This document shows positions 1 to 7,448 of a DNA stretch of 51,375 nucleotides, piece by piece. The DNA is from an uncultured Lachnospiraceae bacterium (GTDB lineage Bacteria > Bacillota > Clostridia > Lachnospirales > Lachnospiraceae), in contig CAJUTU010000028.1 of the NCBI GenBank assembly GCA_910589385.1, positions 1 to 51,375 on the forward strand. Direction: 5' to 3'. Position numbers and translations under genes: made by a program. The notes below the pieces were generated by a model. The model saw only the letters and a program-made list of their open reading frames with translations, did no database searches and was not told where the DNA came from. The number at the start of each line of letters is the position of its first letter. Position 1 is the stretch's first letter.

Positions 1-41
1 ACAATCCAATAAATTTTTAGCCACAAATGTTACAAAAATGC

Positions 42-69
42 TTGACCACTACATGTTGTTGCATATAAA
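42..69 (+). promoter_or_regulatory. Candidate promoter for the zinc-ribbon/flavodoxin genes
   Basis: TTGACC (42-47) and TATAAA (64-69) are separated by 16 bases, close to the sigma-A consensus, and stand about 45 bases upstream of the first gene. The rest of the first 114 bases is AT-rich with no coding signal. No operator is obvious. Confidence 0.45.
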
Positions 70-114
70 TTCTTTGATAAATTTATTAAGTAAAACCTGA
101 ATCCGTGAAATTGG

Positions 115-486
115 TTGTTTTTTATGATGGGAATTACCCAGAGAAGAAGGAATTTTGACCACAATCAGATGATCATCTGTGATCACTGCGGTTCTTACGG
201 CAGATATCAGGTGTTTATGACTTATATGTGTCTGTTGTTATTCTTTATTCCCTGCTTGAAATGGGACAAGCAGTACTATGTGCAGAGTACATGTTGCAAT
301 ACAATCTATTCTCTTAATCCGGAGATTGGGAAACGGATCGCAAGGGGAGAAAATGTAGAAATACTGCCGCAGAATCTGACACAGGTGCAGGCAAGATACA
401 AAAGCAGATCTAAAAGATGCAGTAACTGTGGGTTTGAGACGCATGAAGAGTTTGAATTCTGCCCGAAATGTGGAAGGAGATTTTGA
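115..486 (+). CDS. Zinc-ribbon domain protein of unknown function
   Basis: A 123-residue protein with two likely zinc-binding parts. The N-terminal part has a CxxC pair (ICDHCG, about residues 21-25) and a later Cys-Cys; the C-terminal 25 residues form a classical zinc ribbon (CSNCG ... CPKCG). Between them is a short hydrophobic stretch (about residues 38-47). I place the start at the TTG at 115, because relatives I know of begin with Met-Phe-Phe; ATG codons at 124 and 127 are alternatives, and none of the three has a strong ribosome binding site. The stop is 1 base before the flavodoxin ATG, so the two genes are probably co-transcribed. Function is unknown; binding of nucleic acid or protein through the zinc ribbon is inference. 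Confidence 0.75.
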   Translation: MFFMMGITQRRRNFDHNQMIICDHCGSYGRYQVFMTYMCLLLFFIPCLKWDKQYYVQSTCCNTIYSLNPEIGKRIARGENVEILPQNLTQVQARYKSRSKRCSNCGFETHEEFEFCPKCGRRF

Positions 487-487
487 G

Positions 488-934
488 ATGAGTACATTAG
501 TGATTTATTTTTCACAGACGGGAACAACCAAAGCAGCCGCTGAAAAAATTGCATGGATGAAAGGGGCCGATCTGATCGAGATCAGACCTGAAAAGTCTTA
601 TGAGATGTGCTGCTGGAAGACCGTATTTACATCTTTGAAAGAGATATTTACAAAAGCACGCCCAAAACTTGCAATGGAGATACCGGATGTAGAGAAATAT
701 GACCGGGTCCTGATCGGATGCCCAATCTGGTGTGGACTGGTTCCAAATGTAGTTTTAACGCTGTTGGATACAGTCCATTTAGATGGAAAGCATACGGCTT
801 TGTTTACCACGAGCGGTGCGACAAAACCTATAAAGCCGGCGTCAAAACTAAAAAAAGCATATCCGGAAGTCAGGTGGCATAAGCCGTTAAACGCGAATGG
901 TGTAACAGAGGAAGAAATCAGGAATTGGATGTAG
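488..934 (+). CDS. Flavodoxin family protein
   Basis: This 148-residue protein is a small FMN-binding electron carrier or quinone-reductase-like flavodoxin of the cytoplasm. The N-terminal phosphate-binding loop follows the first beta strand (YFSQTGTTK, residues 7-15), the central strand ends in GCPIWCGLVP, which normally packs on the isoalloxazine ring, and a third FMN-contact loop is FTTSGATKP. The ATG at 488 was chosen because GGAAGGAG (472-479) lies 8 bases upstream; an in-frame start at 428 would lie inside the previous gene. It follows the zinc-ribbon gene with almost no gap and is followed immediately by the DUF188 stump. The electron partner is unknown; the pyruvate oxidoreductase at 31098 is a possible donor, but that is inference. 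Confidence 0.88.
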   Translation: MSTLVIYFSQTGTTKAAAEKIAWMKGADLIEIRPEKSYEMCCWKTVFTSLKEIFTKARPKLAMEIPDVEKYDRVLIGCPIWCGLVPNVVLTLLDTVHLDGKHTALFTTSGATKPIKPASKLKKAYPEVRWHKPLNANGVTEEEIRNWM

Positions 935-937
935 GCG

Positions 938-1003
938 ATGCAGATTTTTGTAGATGCGGACGCATGCCCGGTGACAGGTTCTTTGCATTTGGGAAAGGGA
1001 TGA
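938..1003 (+). pseudogene. Truncated DUF188 (YaiI/YqxD) remnant
   Basis: Starting at the ATG at 938 the reading frame gives MQIFVDADACPV, the highly conserved first dozen residues of the UPF0178/DUF188 family (PIN-like fold, VDADACPV signature). It then runs into nine unrelated codons and stops at TGA 1001-1003, giving 21 codons where the family has about 150. The deletion joins the gene head directly to the sequence just before the peptide deformylase start. The ATG is 3 bases after the flavodoxin stop, so the intact gene would have been third in this operon. The retained stub supplies the ribosome binding site (AAAGGGA, 994-1000) of the next gene. Confidence 0.75.
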
Positions 1004-1008
1004 AAACC

Positions 1009-1419
1009 ATGGTGAAACAGATTGTAAGAGATGTCTTCTTTTTAGGACAAAAATCGGAACCGGCAACTAAGGAAGATCTGCAGGTGGGAAGAGACTTGCA
1101 GGATACTTTAAATGCCAACCGCCACCGCTGTGTTGGTATGGCGGCCAATATGATCGGCGTGAAGAAAAATATCATTATTGTAAATATGGGAGTCTTTGAT
1201 CTGGTGATGTTCAATCCGGTAATCGTTTCCAAAAACGGACTCTACGAAACAGAGGAAGGATGTCTGTCATTGGAAGGTGTCCGTAAAACGGACCGCTATA
1301 AAGAAATCGAGGTGGAATATATCGATTTAAACTGGAAAAAACAGAGGATCAAGCTGAAAGACTGGCCGGCCCAGATCGCACAGCACGAGATCGACCATCT
1401 TTCCGGGAAGATTATATAG
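1009..1419 (+). CDS. def: Peptide deformylase-like protein (atypical motif 1)
   Basis: A 136-residue protein of the polypeptide deformylase family, which removes the formyl group from new proteins using a metal held by one Cys and two His. Motif 2 (EEGCLSLEG) and motif 3 (QHEIDHLSG) are intact, so the metal site should form. Motif 1 reads GMAANMIG, where canonical enzymes have GxAAxQIG: the glutamine that stabilises the transition state is replaced by Met. That variant occurs in a clostridial subgroup, and its activity is uncertain. Start 1009 was chosen over ATG 1000 because AAAGGGA (994-1000) sits 8 bases upstream; ATG 1000 overlaps the stop of the DUF188 remnant as ATGA. A full-length deformylase is presumably encoded elsewhere. 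Confidence 0.82.
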   Translation: MVKQIVRDVFFLGQKSEPATKEDLQVGRDLQDTLNANRHRCVGMAANMIGVKKNIIIVNMGVFDLVMFNPVIVSKNGLYETEEGCLSLEGVRKTDRYKEIEVEYIDLNWKKQRIKLKDWPAQIAQHEIDHLSGKII

Positions 1420-1421
1420 TG

Positions 1422-1727
1422 ATGGAACAAAATGAACTACAGTGGGATAAGCTGCTGAAGATAAAATCAACCGGGCGGGATGATTCCCATTCTGACCAGT
1501 ATCGATATCCATATGAGCCGGCACCTTATCGTGTTTTGGCAAAGATTGTGGATTTTTACTATGAAAATCCACGGAAACTTCTGTTGTTTTTCTATTATCC
1601 ATCAGGTGAATATGTAGGTTATCTGATGACGCGTGAGGCGCTGGTGTTTGTAGATGAGATAGACTGCCGGGATTTATTACCAGGGGAAGACCCACGGGAG
1701 AAAATTTTAATATTTGAGGTAGAGTAG
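1422..1727 (+). pseudogene. Internally deleted SAM-dependent methyltransferase
   Basis: An open frame of 101 residues. Its first 40 residues (WDKLLKIKSTGRDDSHSD, then RYPYEPAPYRVL) match what I remember as the N-terminus of a roughly 200-residue class I methyltransferase common in this family. The rest (YYENPRKLLLFFYYPSGEY, later EIDCRDLL and EKILIFEVE) matches its C-terminus. The Rossmann core with the DxGxGxG cofactor site is missing. The junction lies near Ala-Lys-Ile/Val-Asp, about position 1545, and is in frame. I therefore call it a deletion derivative rather than a gene of its own; recall of the family is the only basis. GTG 1419 is an alternative start, overlapping the deformylase stop. 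If translated, the product cannot bind S-adenosylmethionine in the usual way. Confidence 0.6.
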
Positions 1728-1730
1728 AAA

Positions 1731-2261
1731 ATGGGATATAGAATTCAAACTGTCCAGGGAGATATTACAAAAGTAGATGATCTGGAAGCAATCGTAAATG
1801 CAGCAAATAACAGCCTGCTTGGCGGAGGTGGGGTGGATGGCGCCATCCACCGTGCTGCGGGTCCTAGGCTTCTGGCTGAATGCAGAACGCTGCATGGGTG
1901 TGGGACTGGAGAAGCAAAGCTAACGGGTGCCTATAATCTGCCATGCAAATATGTCATCCATACGGTAGGGCCTGTCTGGCATGGAGGAAGGAACGGCGAA
2001 GAGGAACTCCTTGAAAATGCGTATCGGAATTCCCTTCAGACTGCGGTTGACCATGGTATCAGAACGGTTGCATTCCCTTCAATCTCCACGGGAGTATACA
2101 GCTATCCGGTAGACCAGGCGGCCCTTGTGGCAGCCAGGATCGTTCGGAAGTTCTGCGAAGAAAATATGGACAAGATTGACATTGTAAGATTTGTCCTGTT
2201 CGATCCGAAGACACGTGCGGCATATGACCATGCGATCCAGGAAGCAGAAATGGACAAATAG
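1731..2261 (+). CDS. Macro-domain protein (O-acetyl-ADP-ribose deacetylase, YmdB type)
   Basis: A 176-residue single-domain macro protein, the full length for this family. It binds ADP-ribose and typically hydrolyses O-acetyl-ADP-ribose or removes ADP-ribose from acidic side chains in the cytoplasm. Strand-end motif GDI (10-12), catalytic-loop motif NAANNSLLGGGGVDGAIH (23-40) and phosphate-binding loop SISTGVYSYP (117-126) are all intact, so it should be active. It starts 3 bases after the preceding frame, apparently in the same operon, although its ribosome binding site (GAGG, 1717-1720) is modest. No SIR2-type or ADP-ribosyltransferase gene is adjacent, so the substrate in this cell is unknown. 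Confidence 0.9.
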   Translation: MGYRIQTVQGDITKVDDLEAIVNAANNSLLGGGGVDGAIHRAAGPRLLAECRTLHGCGTGEAKLTGAYNLPCKYVIHTVGPVWHGGRNGEEELLENAYRNSLQTAVDHGIRTVAFPSISTGVYSYPVDQAALVAARIVRKFCEENMDKIDIVRFVLFDPKTRAAYDHAIQEAEMDK

Positions 2262-2389
2262 TCAGATGGGGCATTAGGAATCATTATATACTAAAAGCAA
2301 AAGCACAATATATTGAATATGGAACTTGTCCATGTCTATATACTGTGTTACGGTGTGATCGGATTAGTTTTGTAACCATACAAATCTAG

Positions 2390-2482
2390 AAATGCTTATC
2401 AGTAACAAGGGTTTTCCATTGTTCACAATGATGCGGTTTAAGCATTTAAAACTACCTGATAAGCAAAAGTTTTTTCTTTTTT
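2390..2482 (+). other. Structured intergenic element with alternative pairings and T-rich tail
   Basis: The gap 2262-2598 has no gene. In it, AAATGCTTA (2390-2398) is complementary to TAAGCATTT (2439-2447), while the overlapping GCTTATCAG (2394-2402) is complementary to CTGATAAGC (2456-2464). The two 9-bp pairings exclude each other because both use GCTTA. Inside lies a third hairpin, CATTGT/ACAATG (2417-2430). A T-rich run (2469-2482) follows the second pairing. On RNA this would be a small fold with a switchable stem, or a terminator with an anti-terminator. I recognise no known riboswitch class. The remainder of the gap is AT-rich and featureless. Confidence 0.35.
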
Positions 2483-2598
2483 CACATATGGTAAAATATA
2501 GAATATCAGTACTGCAACTAGTAAAAGAAATAGGTGAGAGCCTGTCAGACATATTAGAACCAATAGTGTAACTATTTTAGGACAGGGAGGATATTAAA

Positions 2599-3042
2599 AT
2601 GGCAACCTCAAAACACATAAAAATTATAACGTTCCTTTACGCACTGATTACACTTTTTACGCACTTGACAGCTCTGTTTTTGGCAATATACCGGGTGATG
2701 GAGAAAGCAGTTAGCCAAACGCTGTTGAGCCGGGCCATTGAACTATTATCTATTGGGTTTGTGGGCTTGTGCTTTGGTTTTATGATCATTGCTGCAATTT
2801 TGTTAGTTGCAAACCGCATATGTGCTCTCGAGTATTTACGGATGCATGAGATTTTCTGGCTGACACAGTTCACCGGCTATTGGATTTTTAAATTGATTAT
2901 GAGGCAGATAACAGAGTATGCGCAGATGGATTTGTACTGGAGATTTGTTAAGGTATTTTCTTATGATATTACACCGTGTTTAATTTGGTTTCCAGTATTG
3001 ATATGGTTGGGAGTGAATTATATCAAAAATAGAAAGATATAA
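2599..3042 (+). CDS. Small integral membrane protein, DUF2975-like
   Basis: A 147-residue protein with four predicted membrane segments (about 9-30, 48-72, 86-102 and 120-138) and a basic C-terminus. Size and layout resemble DUF2975 proteins, which are usually encoded directly before a small HTH (Cro/CI) regulator that overlaps their end; no such regulator follows here. The start at 2599 is supported by GGGAGG (2585-2590). Codon use is more AT-rich than in the housekeeping genes downstream, suggesting accessory origin. Function is unknown; the family match is tentative. Confidence 0.65.
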   Translation: MATSKHIKIITFLYALITLFTHLTALFLAIYRVMEKAVSQTLLSRAIELLSIGFVGLCFGFMIIAAILLVANRICALEYLRMHEIFWLTQFTGYWIFKLIMRQITEYAQMDLYWRFVKVFSYDITPCLIWFPVLIWLGVNYIKNRKI

Positions 3043-3209
3043 GGATTGCCCGGCTTGCGGTGATGCATGAGAGAGGGATTTACGGGATGACTATCGGAAA
3101 TATACGATAGATGTTTCTAAAAAATTCTGGTTGGAAGAGGAACTGCCGGATATATTGGAATTATGATGGTGCAGGCTGCTGGATTTCCAGCGGCCTGTTA
3201 TTGTATTAA

Positions 3210-3274
3210 CCGATTACAGACAAAAAACGACGGATTACGGACATATGCACAAAAGTGGAAAAATGTGATATAGT
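3210..3274 (+). promoter_or_regulatory. Direct-repeat activator site with orphan promoter (LytTR-like)
   Basis: CCGATTACAGACA (3210-3222) and CGGATTACGGACA (3231-3243) match at 11 of 13 positions and start exactly 21 bp apart, two helical turns, so they face the same side of the DNA. TATAGT (3269-3274) follows 25 bases later with no good -35 box, the usual arrangement for a promoter needing an activator. Spaced direct repeats of this kind are typical of LytTR-domain regulators. No regulator or target gene follows; the next gene, holA, is 157 bases on and has its own promoter. Confidence 0.45.
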
Positions 3275-3393
3275 CATTGGTGAGGGCAGCATGTTTTTGA
3301 AAGCATAAAGCATAAAAATACTATTTTATATCATGATGATGCTTAATAGTACCTGTTGATATCCATTCTTTTATCTATCATTGCCAAAATGTT

Positions 3394-3422
3394 TTGCAAA
3401 ATAGGAGATTTTCTTATATAAT
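3394..3422 (+). promoter_or_regulatory. holA promoter giving a nearly leaderless transcript
   Basis: TTGCAA (3394-3399) and a perfect TATAAT (3417-3422) are separated by exactly 17 bases. Transcription would start about 3428-3431, at or just before the holA ATG at 3432, leaving no room for a ribosome binding site. AAAGG at 3425-3429 is too close to the ATG to help. Confidence 0.65.
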
Positions 3423-3431
3423 ATAAAGGCT

Positions 3432-4409
3432 ATGAAAAATTTAAATGAAGATTTAAAAACAGGACAATTAAAGCAGATTTATCTTTTATTTGGAGAAGAG
3501 GGGTATCTGAAAAGACAATACAAGAATCGGCTTGCCAGGGCGATCCTTTCCGAAGGGGATACTATGAATTATGCCGGCTATGAGGGAAAGGGAATTGATC
3601 TCAAAGAGGTCATCGACCTGGCGGAGACCATGCCGTTTTTTGCAGAGCGGAGGCTGATCGTGTTTGAGAATACCGGCTTTTTTAAAAGCGGCGGCGCAGA
3701 TTTGGCAGATTACATCAAGGAGCTGCCGGAGACCACCAGCTTTCTTTTTATAGAGAACGAGGTGGACAAGCGGAGTAAGCTGTATAAAGCGGTAAAGGCA
3801 AAGGGGCGTGCCGTAGAACTGGCATTTCAAGATGAAGCTACGCTAAAGCGCTGGATCGCAGGGAATGTTAAGAAGGAAAATAAACAGATTACGGAACAGA
3901 CGATCGTATATTTTCTGGATAAAACAGGAACCAATATGGAAAACATTACGAAGGAGCTGGAAAAGCTGTTCTGCTATGCTCATGACCGGGACGTGCTCAC
4001 AAAAGAGGATGTAGATGCAGTCTGTGTAACCCAGATTTCCAACCACATTTTTGAGATGGTAGATGCGATGGCACAGAAGAAGCAGAGAAAGGCGCTGGAG
4101 CTTTACTATGACCTGCTGGCGCTAAAAGAGCCGCCGATGAGGATTTTGTTTATGATGATCCGGCAGTATCGGATCTTGCTCCAAGTAAAGGGGCTTTTAA
4201 AAGTGGGCAATGGGAGAAAAGAGATTGCGTCAAAGGCAGGCCTGCATCCCTTTGTGGCGGGGAAGTATATGGAGCAGGCAAAGCATTTTCAGGCAAAGGC
4301 TCTTAGGGAGATTCTGGAGGACGGCGCAGAGATGGAACAATGTGTCAAGACAGGGAGGCTTACGGATAAACTGGCAGTGGAGCTGTTTCTTGTAAAATAT
4401 ACCTTATAG
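3432..4409 (+). CDS. holA: DNA polymerase III delta subunit
   Basis: A 325-residue protein of the HolA family, the clamp-loader subunit that opens the beta sliding clamp at the replication fork. The N-terminal domain carries family features (QIYLLFGEEGYL at about 15-26; MPFFAERRLIVFEN at about 67-80), followed by the lid domain and the C-terminal collar helices (MRILFMMIRQYRILLQVKGL). HolA has the AAA+ fold but no ATP site, as here. The start at 3432 matches the conserved MKxLNEDLK opening of relatives; no ribosome binding site precedes it. In many Firmicutes rpsT follows holA; here lepA follows directly after 50 bases. Confidence 0.92.
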   Translation: MKNLNEDLKTGQLKQIYLLFGEEGYLKRQYKNRLARAILSEGDTMNYAGYEGKGIDLKEVIDLAETMPFFAERRLIVFENTGFFKSGGADLADYIKELPETTSFLFIENEVDKRSKLYKAVKAKGRAVELAFQDEATLKRWIAGNVKKENKQITEQTIVYFLDKTGTNMENITKELEKLFCYAHDRDVLTKEDVDAVCVTQISNHIFEMVDAMAQKKQRKALELYYDLLALKEPPMRILFMMIRQYRILLQVKGLLKVGNGRKEIASKAGLHPFVAGKYMEQAKHFQAKALREILEDGAEMEQCVKTGRLTDKLAVELFLVKYTL

Positions 4410-4459
4410 AAATTGTTCAAAGAATCAATACGAATCAGAGATATGTTGGAGGAAGAGAC

Positions 4460-6274
4460 GTGACAGGAATAGAACAGAGTAAAATTCGTAATTTTTGTAT
4501 CATCGCCCATATTGACCATGGGAAATCCACTCTGGCGGACCGGATCATTGAAAAGACCGGACTGTTGACCAGCAGAGAGATGCAGTCCCAGGTTCTGGAT
4601 AATATGGATCTGGAACGGGAACGGGGAATTACCATCAAGGCTCAGGCAGTACGCATTGTGTACAAGGCAAAGGATGGAGAGGAATATATTTTTAACCTGA
4701 TCGATACACCGGGCCATGTAGACTTTAACTATGAAGTATCCCGAAGCCTGGCAGCCTGTGACGGGGCGATCCTGGTGGTGGACGCGGCCCAGGGGGTAGA
4801 GGCGCAGACCCTGGCAAATGTGTATCTGGCGCTGGATCATGATCTTGATGTGATGCCGGTGATCAACAAGATCGATCTGCCCAGCGCGGAGCCGGAGCGT
4901 GTGAAAGAAGAAATCGAGGATGTGATCGGGATAGACGCCCAGGACGCTCCATTGATCTCTGCTAAGACCGGGCTGAATGTGGATGATGTATTGGAGCAGA
5001 TCATACAGCAGATTCCGGCCCCAGTGGGAGATCCGGACGCACCTCTGCAGGCACTGATCTTTGATTCGGTATATGATTCTTACCGGGGCGTCATTGTATT
5101 TTGCCGGATCAAGGAAGGAACCATACGGAAAGGGACGCCGATCCTGATGATGGCTACCGGGGCGAAAGCAGAAGTCGTAGAAGTCGGTTATTTTGGAGCC
5201 GGGCAGTTTATCCCATGTGACGAGCTGAGCGCCGGCATGGTCGGCTACATTACAGCCAGCCTGAAAAATGTAAAAGATACCCGTGTGGGCGATACGGTGA
5301 CAAATGCAGAGGAACCCTGCAGCGAGCCCCTGCCGGGATACAAGAAAGTGAACCCCATGGTTTACTGCGGCATGTATCCGGCAGACGGCGCAAAATATCC
5401 GGATCTTCGGGATGCCCTGGAAAAGCTGCAGCTCAATGATGCGGCGCTGCAGTTTGAGCCTGAGACATCGGTTGCCTTGGGATTTGGATTCCGCTGCGGC
5501 TTTCTGGGGCTTCTGCATTTGGAGATCATACAGGAACGTCTGGAACGGGAGTACAACTTGGATTTGGTGACGACGGCGCCCAGTGTTATTTATAAAGTGC
5601 ATAAGACCAACGGGGAGGTCATGGAACTGACGAATCCGACGAACCTTCCGGATCCGGCAGAGATTGAATATATGGAGGAGCCGCTGGTCAAGGCAGAGAT
5701 CATGGTGACATCAGAATTTATCGGAGCCATCATGGATCTCTGCCAGGAGCGCAGGGGAATCTATCAGAGCATGGAATATATTGAAGAAAAACGCGCCGTG
5801 CTGCACTATCATCTGCCGCTTAATGAGATTATCTACGATTTCTTTGATGCCCTGAAATCACGGTCCAGAGGATATGCTTCTTTTGATTATGAATTGATGG
5901 GCTATGAGCGCTCAGAGCTTGTGAAGCTGGATATCCTGATCAATAAGGAGGAAGTGGACGCGCTGTCATTTATCGTCCACAGTGGAACTGCCTATGAGCG
6001 GGGAAGGAAGATGTGTGAGAAGCTGAAAGCCGAGATTCCGCGGCAGCTTTTCGAAATTCCGATCCAGGCAGCCATTGGAAGCAAGATCATTGCCAGAGAG
6101 ACGGTGAAAGCGTTGCGTAAGGATGTGCTGGCAAAGTGTTATGGCGGTGACATCACCCGTAAGAAAAAGCTTTTGGAAAAGCAGAAAGAAGGAAAGAAGC
6201 GGATGCGTCAGGTGGGGAACGTAGAGATCCCGCAGAAAGCCTTTATGAGCGTGCTGAAGCTGGATGATGATTAA
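4460..6274 (+). CDS. lepA: Elongation factor 4 (translation GTPase LepA)
   Basis: A full-length 604-residue LepA, the ribosome-associated GTPase thought to rescue or remodel elongating or initiating ribosomes. GTPase motifs are complete: AHIDHGKST (16-24), RGIT in switch I, DTPGH, NKID. After domain II come the EF-G-like domains III and V and the LepA-specific C-terminal domain with its lysine-rich KCYGGDITRKKKLLEKQKEG motif. The start is GTG at 4460, set by GGAGGA (4448-4453). It ends inside the start region of hemW, an arrangement common in Firmicutes. Confidence 0.97.
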   Translation: MTGIEQSKIRNFCIIAHIDHGKSTLADRIIEKTGLLTSREMQSQVLDNMDLERERGITIKAQAVRIVYKAKDGEEYIFNLIDTPGHVDFNYEVSRSLAACDGAILVVDAAQGVEAQTLANVYLALDHDLDVMPVINKIDLPSAEPERVKEEIEDVIGIDAQDAPLISAKTGLNVDDVLEQIIQQIPAPVGDPDAPLQALIFDSVYDSYRGVIVFCRIKEGTIRKGTPILMMATGAKAEVVEVGYFGAGQFIPCDELSAGMVGYITASLKNVKDTRVGDTVTNAEEPCSEPLPGYKKVNPMVYCGMYPADGAKYPDLRDALEKLQLNDAALQFEPETSVALGFGFRCGFLGLLHLEIIQERLEREYNLDLVTTAPSVIYKVHKTNGEVMELTNPTNLPDPAEIEYMEEPLVKAEIMVTSEFIGAIMDLCQERRGIYQSMEYIEEKRAVLHYHLPLNEIIYDFFDALKSRSRGYASFDYELMGYERSELVKLDILINKEEVDALSFIVHSGTAYERGRKMCEKLKAEIPRQLFEIPIQAAIGSKIIARETVKALRKDVLAKCYGGDITRKKKLLEKQKEGKKRMRQVGNVEIPQKAFMSVLKLDDD

Positions 6275-7445
6275 TAACGAGAGCAGGGCTGTGAAAGAAC
6301 TGGAATTATATATCCATATCCCTTTTTGTGTGCAGAAGTGTGCCTATTGTGATTTCTTGTCAGCGCCGGCAGACGAGAATACACGACAGAAATATGTGGA
6401 TGCTTTGAAGCAGGAAATTCAAGGTTATAAAAAAATATATCAGAACTATAATGTGACTACAGTTTTTCTGGGAGGAGGAACGCCTTCGATTCTAAATCCT
6501 GTTCAGATAGAAGAAATTTTTTCTGCATTGCATGACAGTTTCCAAATTACAGAAGGAGCGGAGATCACAATAGAAGTGAATCCGGGAACGGTCACAGAAG
6601 AAAAGCTTCAGGCATGGAAAGGAGCCGGGATAAACCGGATTTCCATTGGACTCCAATCCACAGAGGATAGAGAACTCCGGATGCTGGGAAGAATCCACGA
6701 TCATCAGCAGTTTCTGGATACCTGGGGGCTGGTCCGGCGCGCAGGGATGGAAAACGTAAATGTGGATCTGATTTCTGCTGTTCCAGGACAGACATTGGAG
6801 AGCTGGCAAAGGACACTGAGGAAAACAGCAGAACTAGGGCCAGAGCATCTGTCTGTGTACAGTCTGATCATAGAAGAGGGAACCCCTTTTTATGACAGGT
6901 ATGGGAAAGCACCGAAGCCTTCCCTGCCGGATGAAGAGACGGAGCGGCTGATGTATGAAGAGACAGGGAAGATCTTGAAGGAATATGGATATGCCAGATA
7001 TGAGATTTCCAACTATGCAAAGCCGGGATATGAGTGCAGGCACAATGCAGGCTACTGGAAGAGAACAGAATATTTAGGCATCGGGCTGGGAGCCTCATCT
7101 TTGATCAGGAAAAGGCGGTTCCGCCATATCTCCGATCTGCAAAGATATCTTTCTTTGGCCGGAAATGTGCAGCATATCTGCGAAGAAGAGGAAATACTGT
7201 CAATACAGGACGAGATGGAGGAATTTATGTTCCTTGGTCTGCGTATGACGTGCGGCGTGAGAAAATCGGATTTTTTTCGTATGTTCAGTATACAAATGGA
7301 TGAAATCTATGCTGAGCCGTTGAAAAAGATGGAGGATAATGGGCTTTTGGAAATCAATGGAGACATTGTCTGGCTGACGAAAAGAGGAATTGATATCAGT
7401 AATTATGTATTCGAGCATTTTTTATTGGAGGAAGGCATGGTGTAA
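6264..7445 (+). CDS. hemW: Radical SAM heme chaperone HemW
   Basis: A 393-residue radical SAM protein. The iron-sulfur cluster motif CVQKCAYC (22-29) has the CxxxCxxC spacing with the HemW-specific following Asp-Phe; GGGTPS (about 70-75) contributes to SAM binding, and the C-terminal HemN-like domain is complete. HemW binds heme and is proposed to deliver it to respiratory proteins; it is often misnamed coproporphyrinogen oxidase. The first ATG (6264) overlaps lepA by 11 bases with a poor ribosome binding site; GTG 6291, behind GCAGGG (6283-6288), is a credible alternative that would give the usual short N-terminus. Confidence 0.93.
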   Translation: MMINNESRAVKELELYIHIPFCVQKCAYCDFLSAPADENTRQKYVDALKQEIQGYKKIYQNYNVTTVFLGGGTPSILNPVQIEEIFSALHDSFQITEGAEITIEVNPGTVTEEKLQAWKGAGINRISIGLQSTEDRELRMLGRIHDHQQFLDTWGLVRRAGMENVNVDLISAVPGQTLESWQRTLRKTAELGPEHLSVYSLIIEEGTPFYDRYGKAPKPSLPDEETERLMYEETGKILKEYGYARYEISNYAKPGYECRHNAGYWKRTEYLGIGLGASSLIRKRRFRHISDLQRYLSLAGNVQHICEEEEILSIQDEMEEFMFLGLRMTCGVRKSDFFRMFSIQMDEIYAEPLKKMEDNGLLEINGDIVWLTKRGIDISNYVFEHFLLEEGMV

Positions 7446-7448
7446 GAG

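Larger units (their letters stand above)
3043..3431 (+). other. Gap with decayed coding sequence and orphan regulatory repeats
   Basis: No intact gene. One frame (3038-3163) reads through a CPACG motif, meets one TGA (3068-3070), and then continues with 31 protein-like codons (DDYRKYTIDVSKKFWLEEEL, then PDILEL) before a second stop. This looks like a decayed gene end that I cannot identify. It is followed by the direct repeats and -10 box described separately. After those come very short frames only, an AT-rich stretch, and the holA promoter. Confidence 0.4.

Noticed and set aside
4289..5602. 437-codon open frame on the minus strand
   Set aside because: It lies opposite holA and lepA, and its product has no recognisable domain; it is a shadow of lepA codon use.
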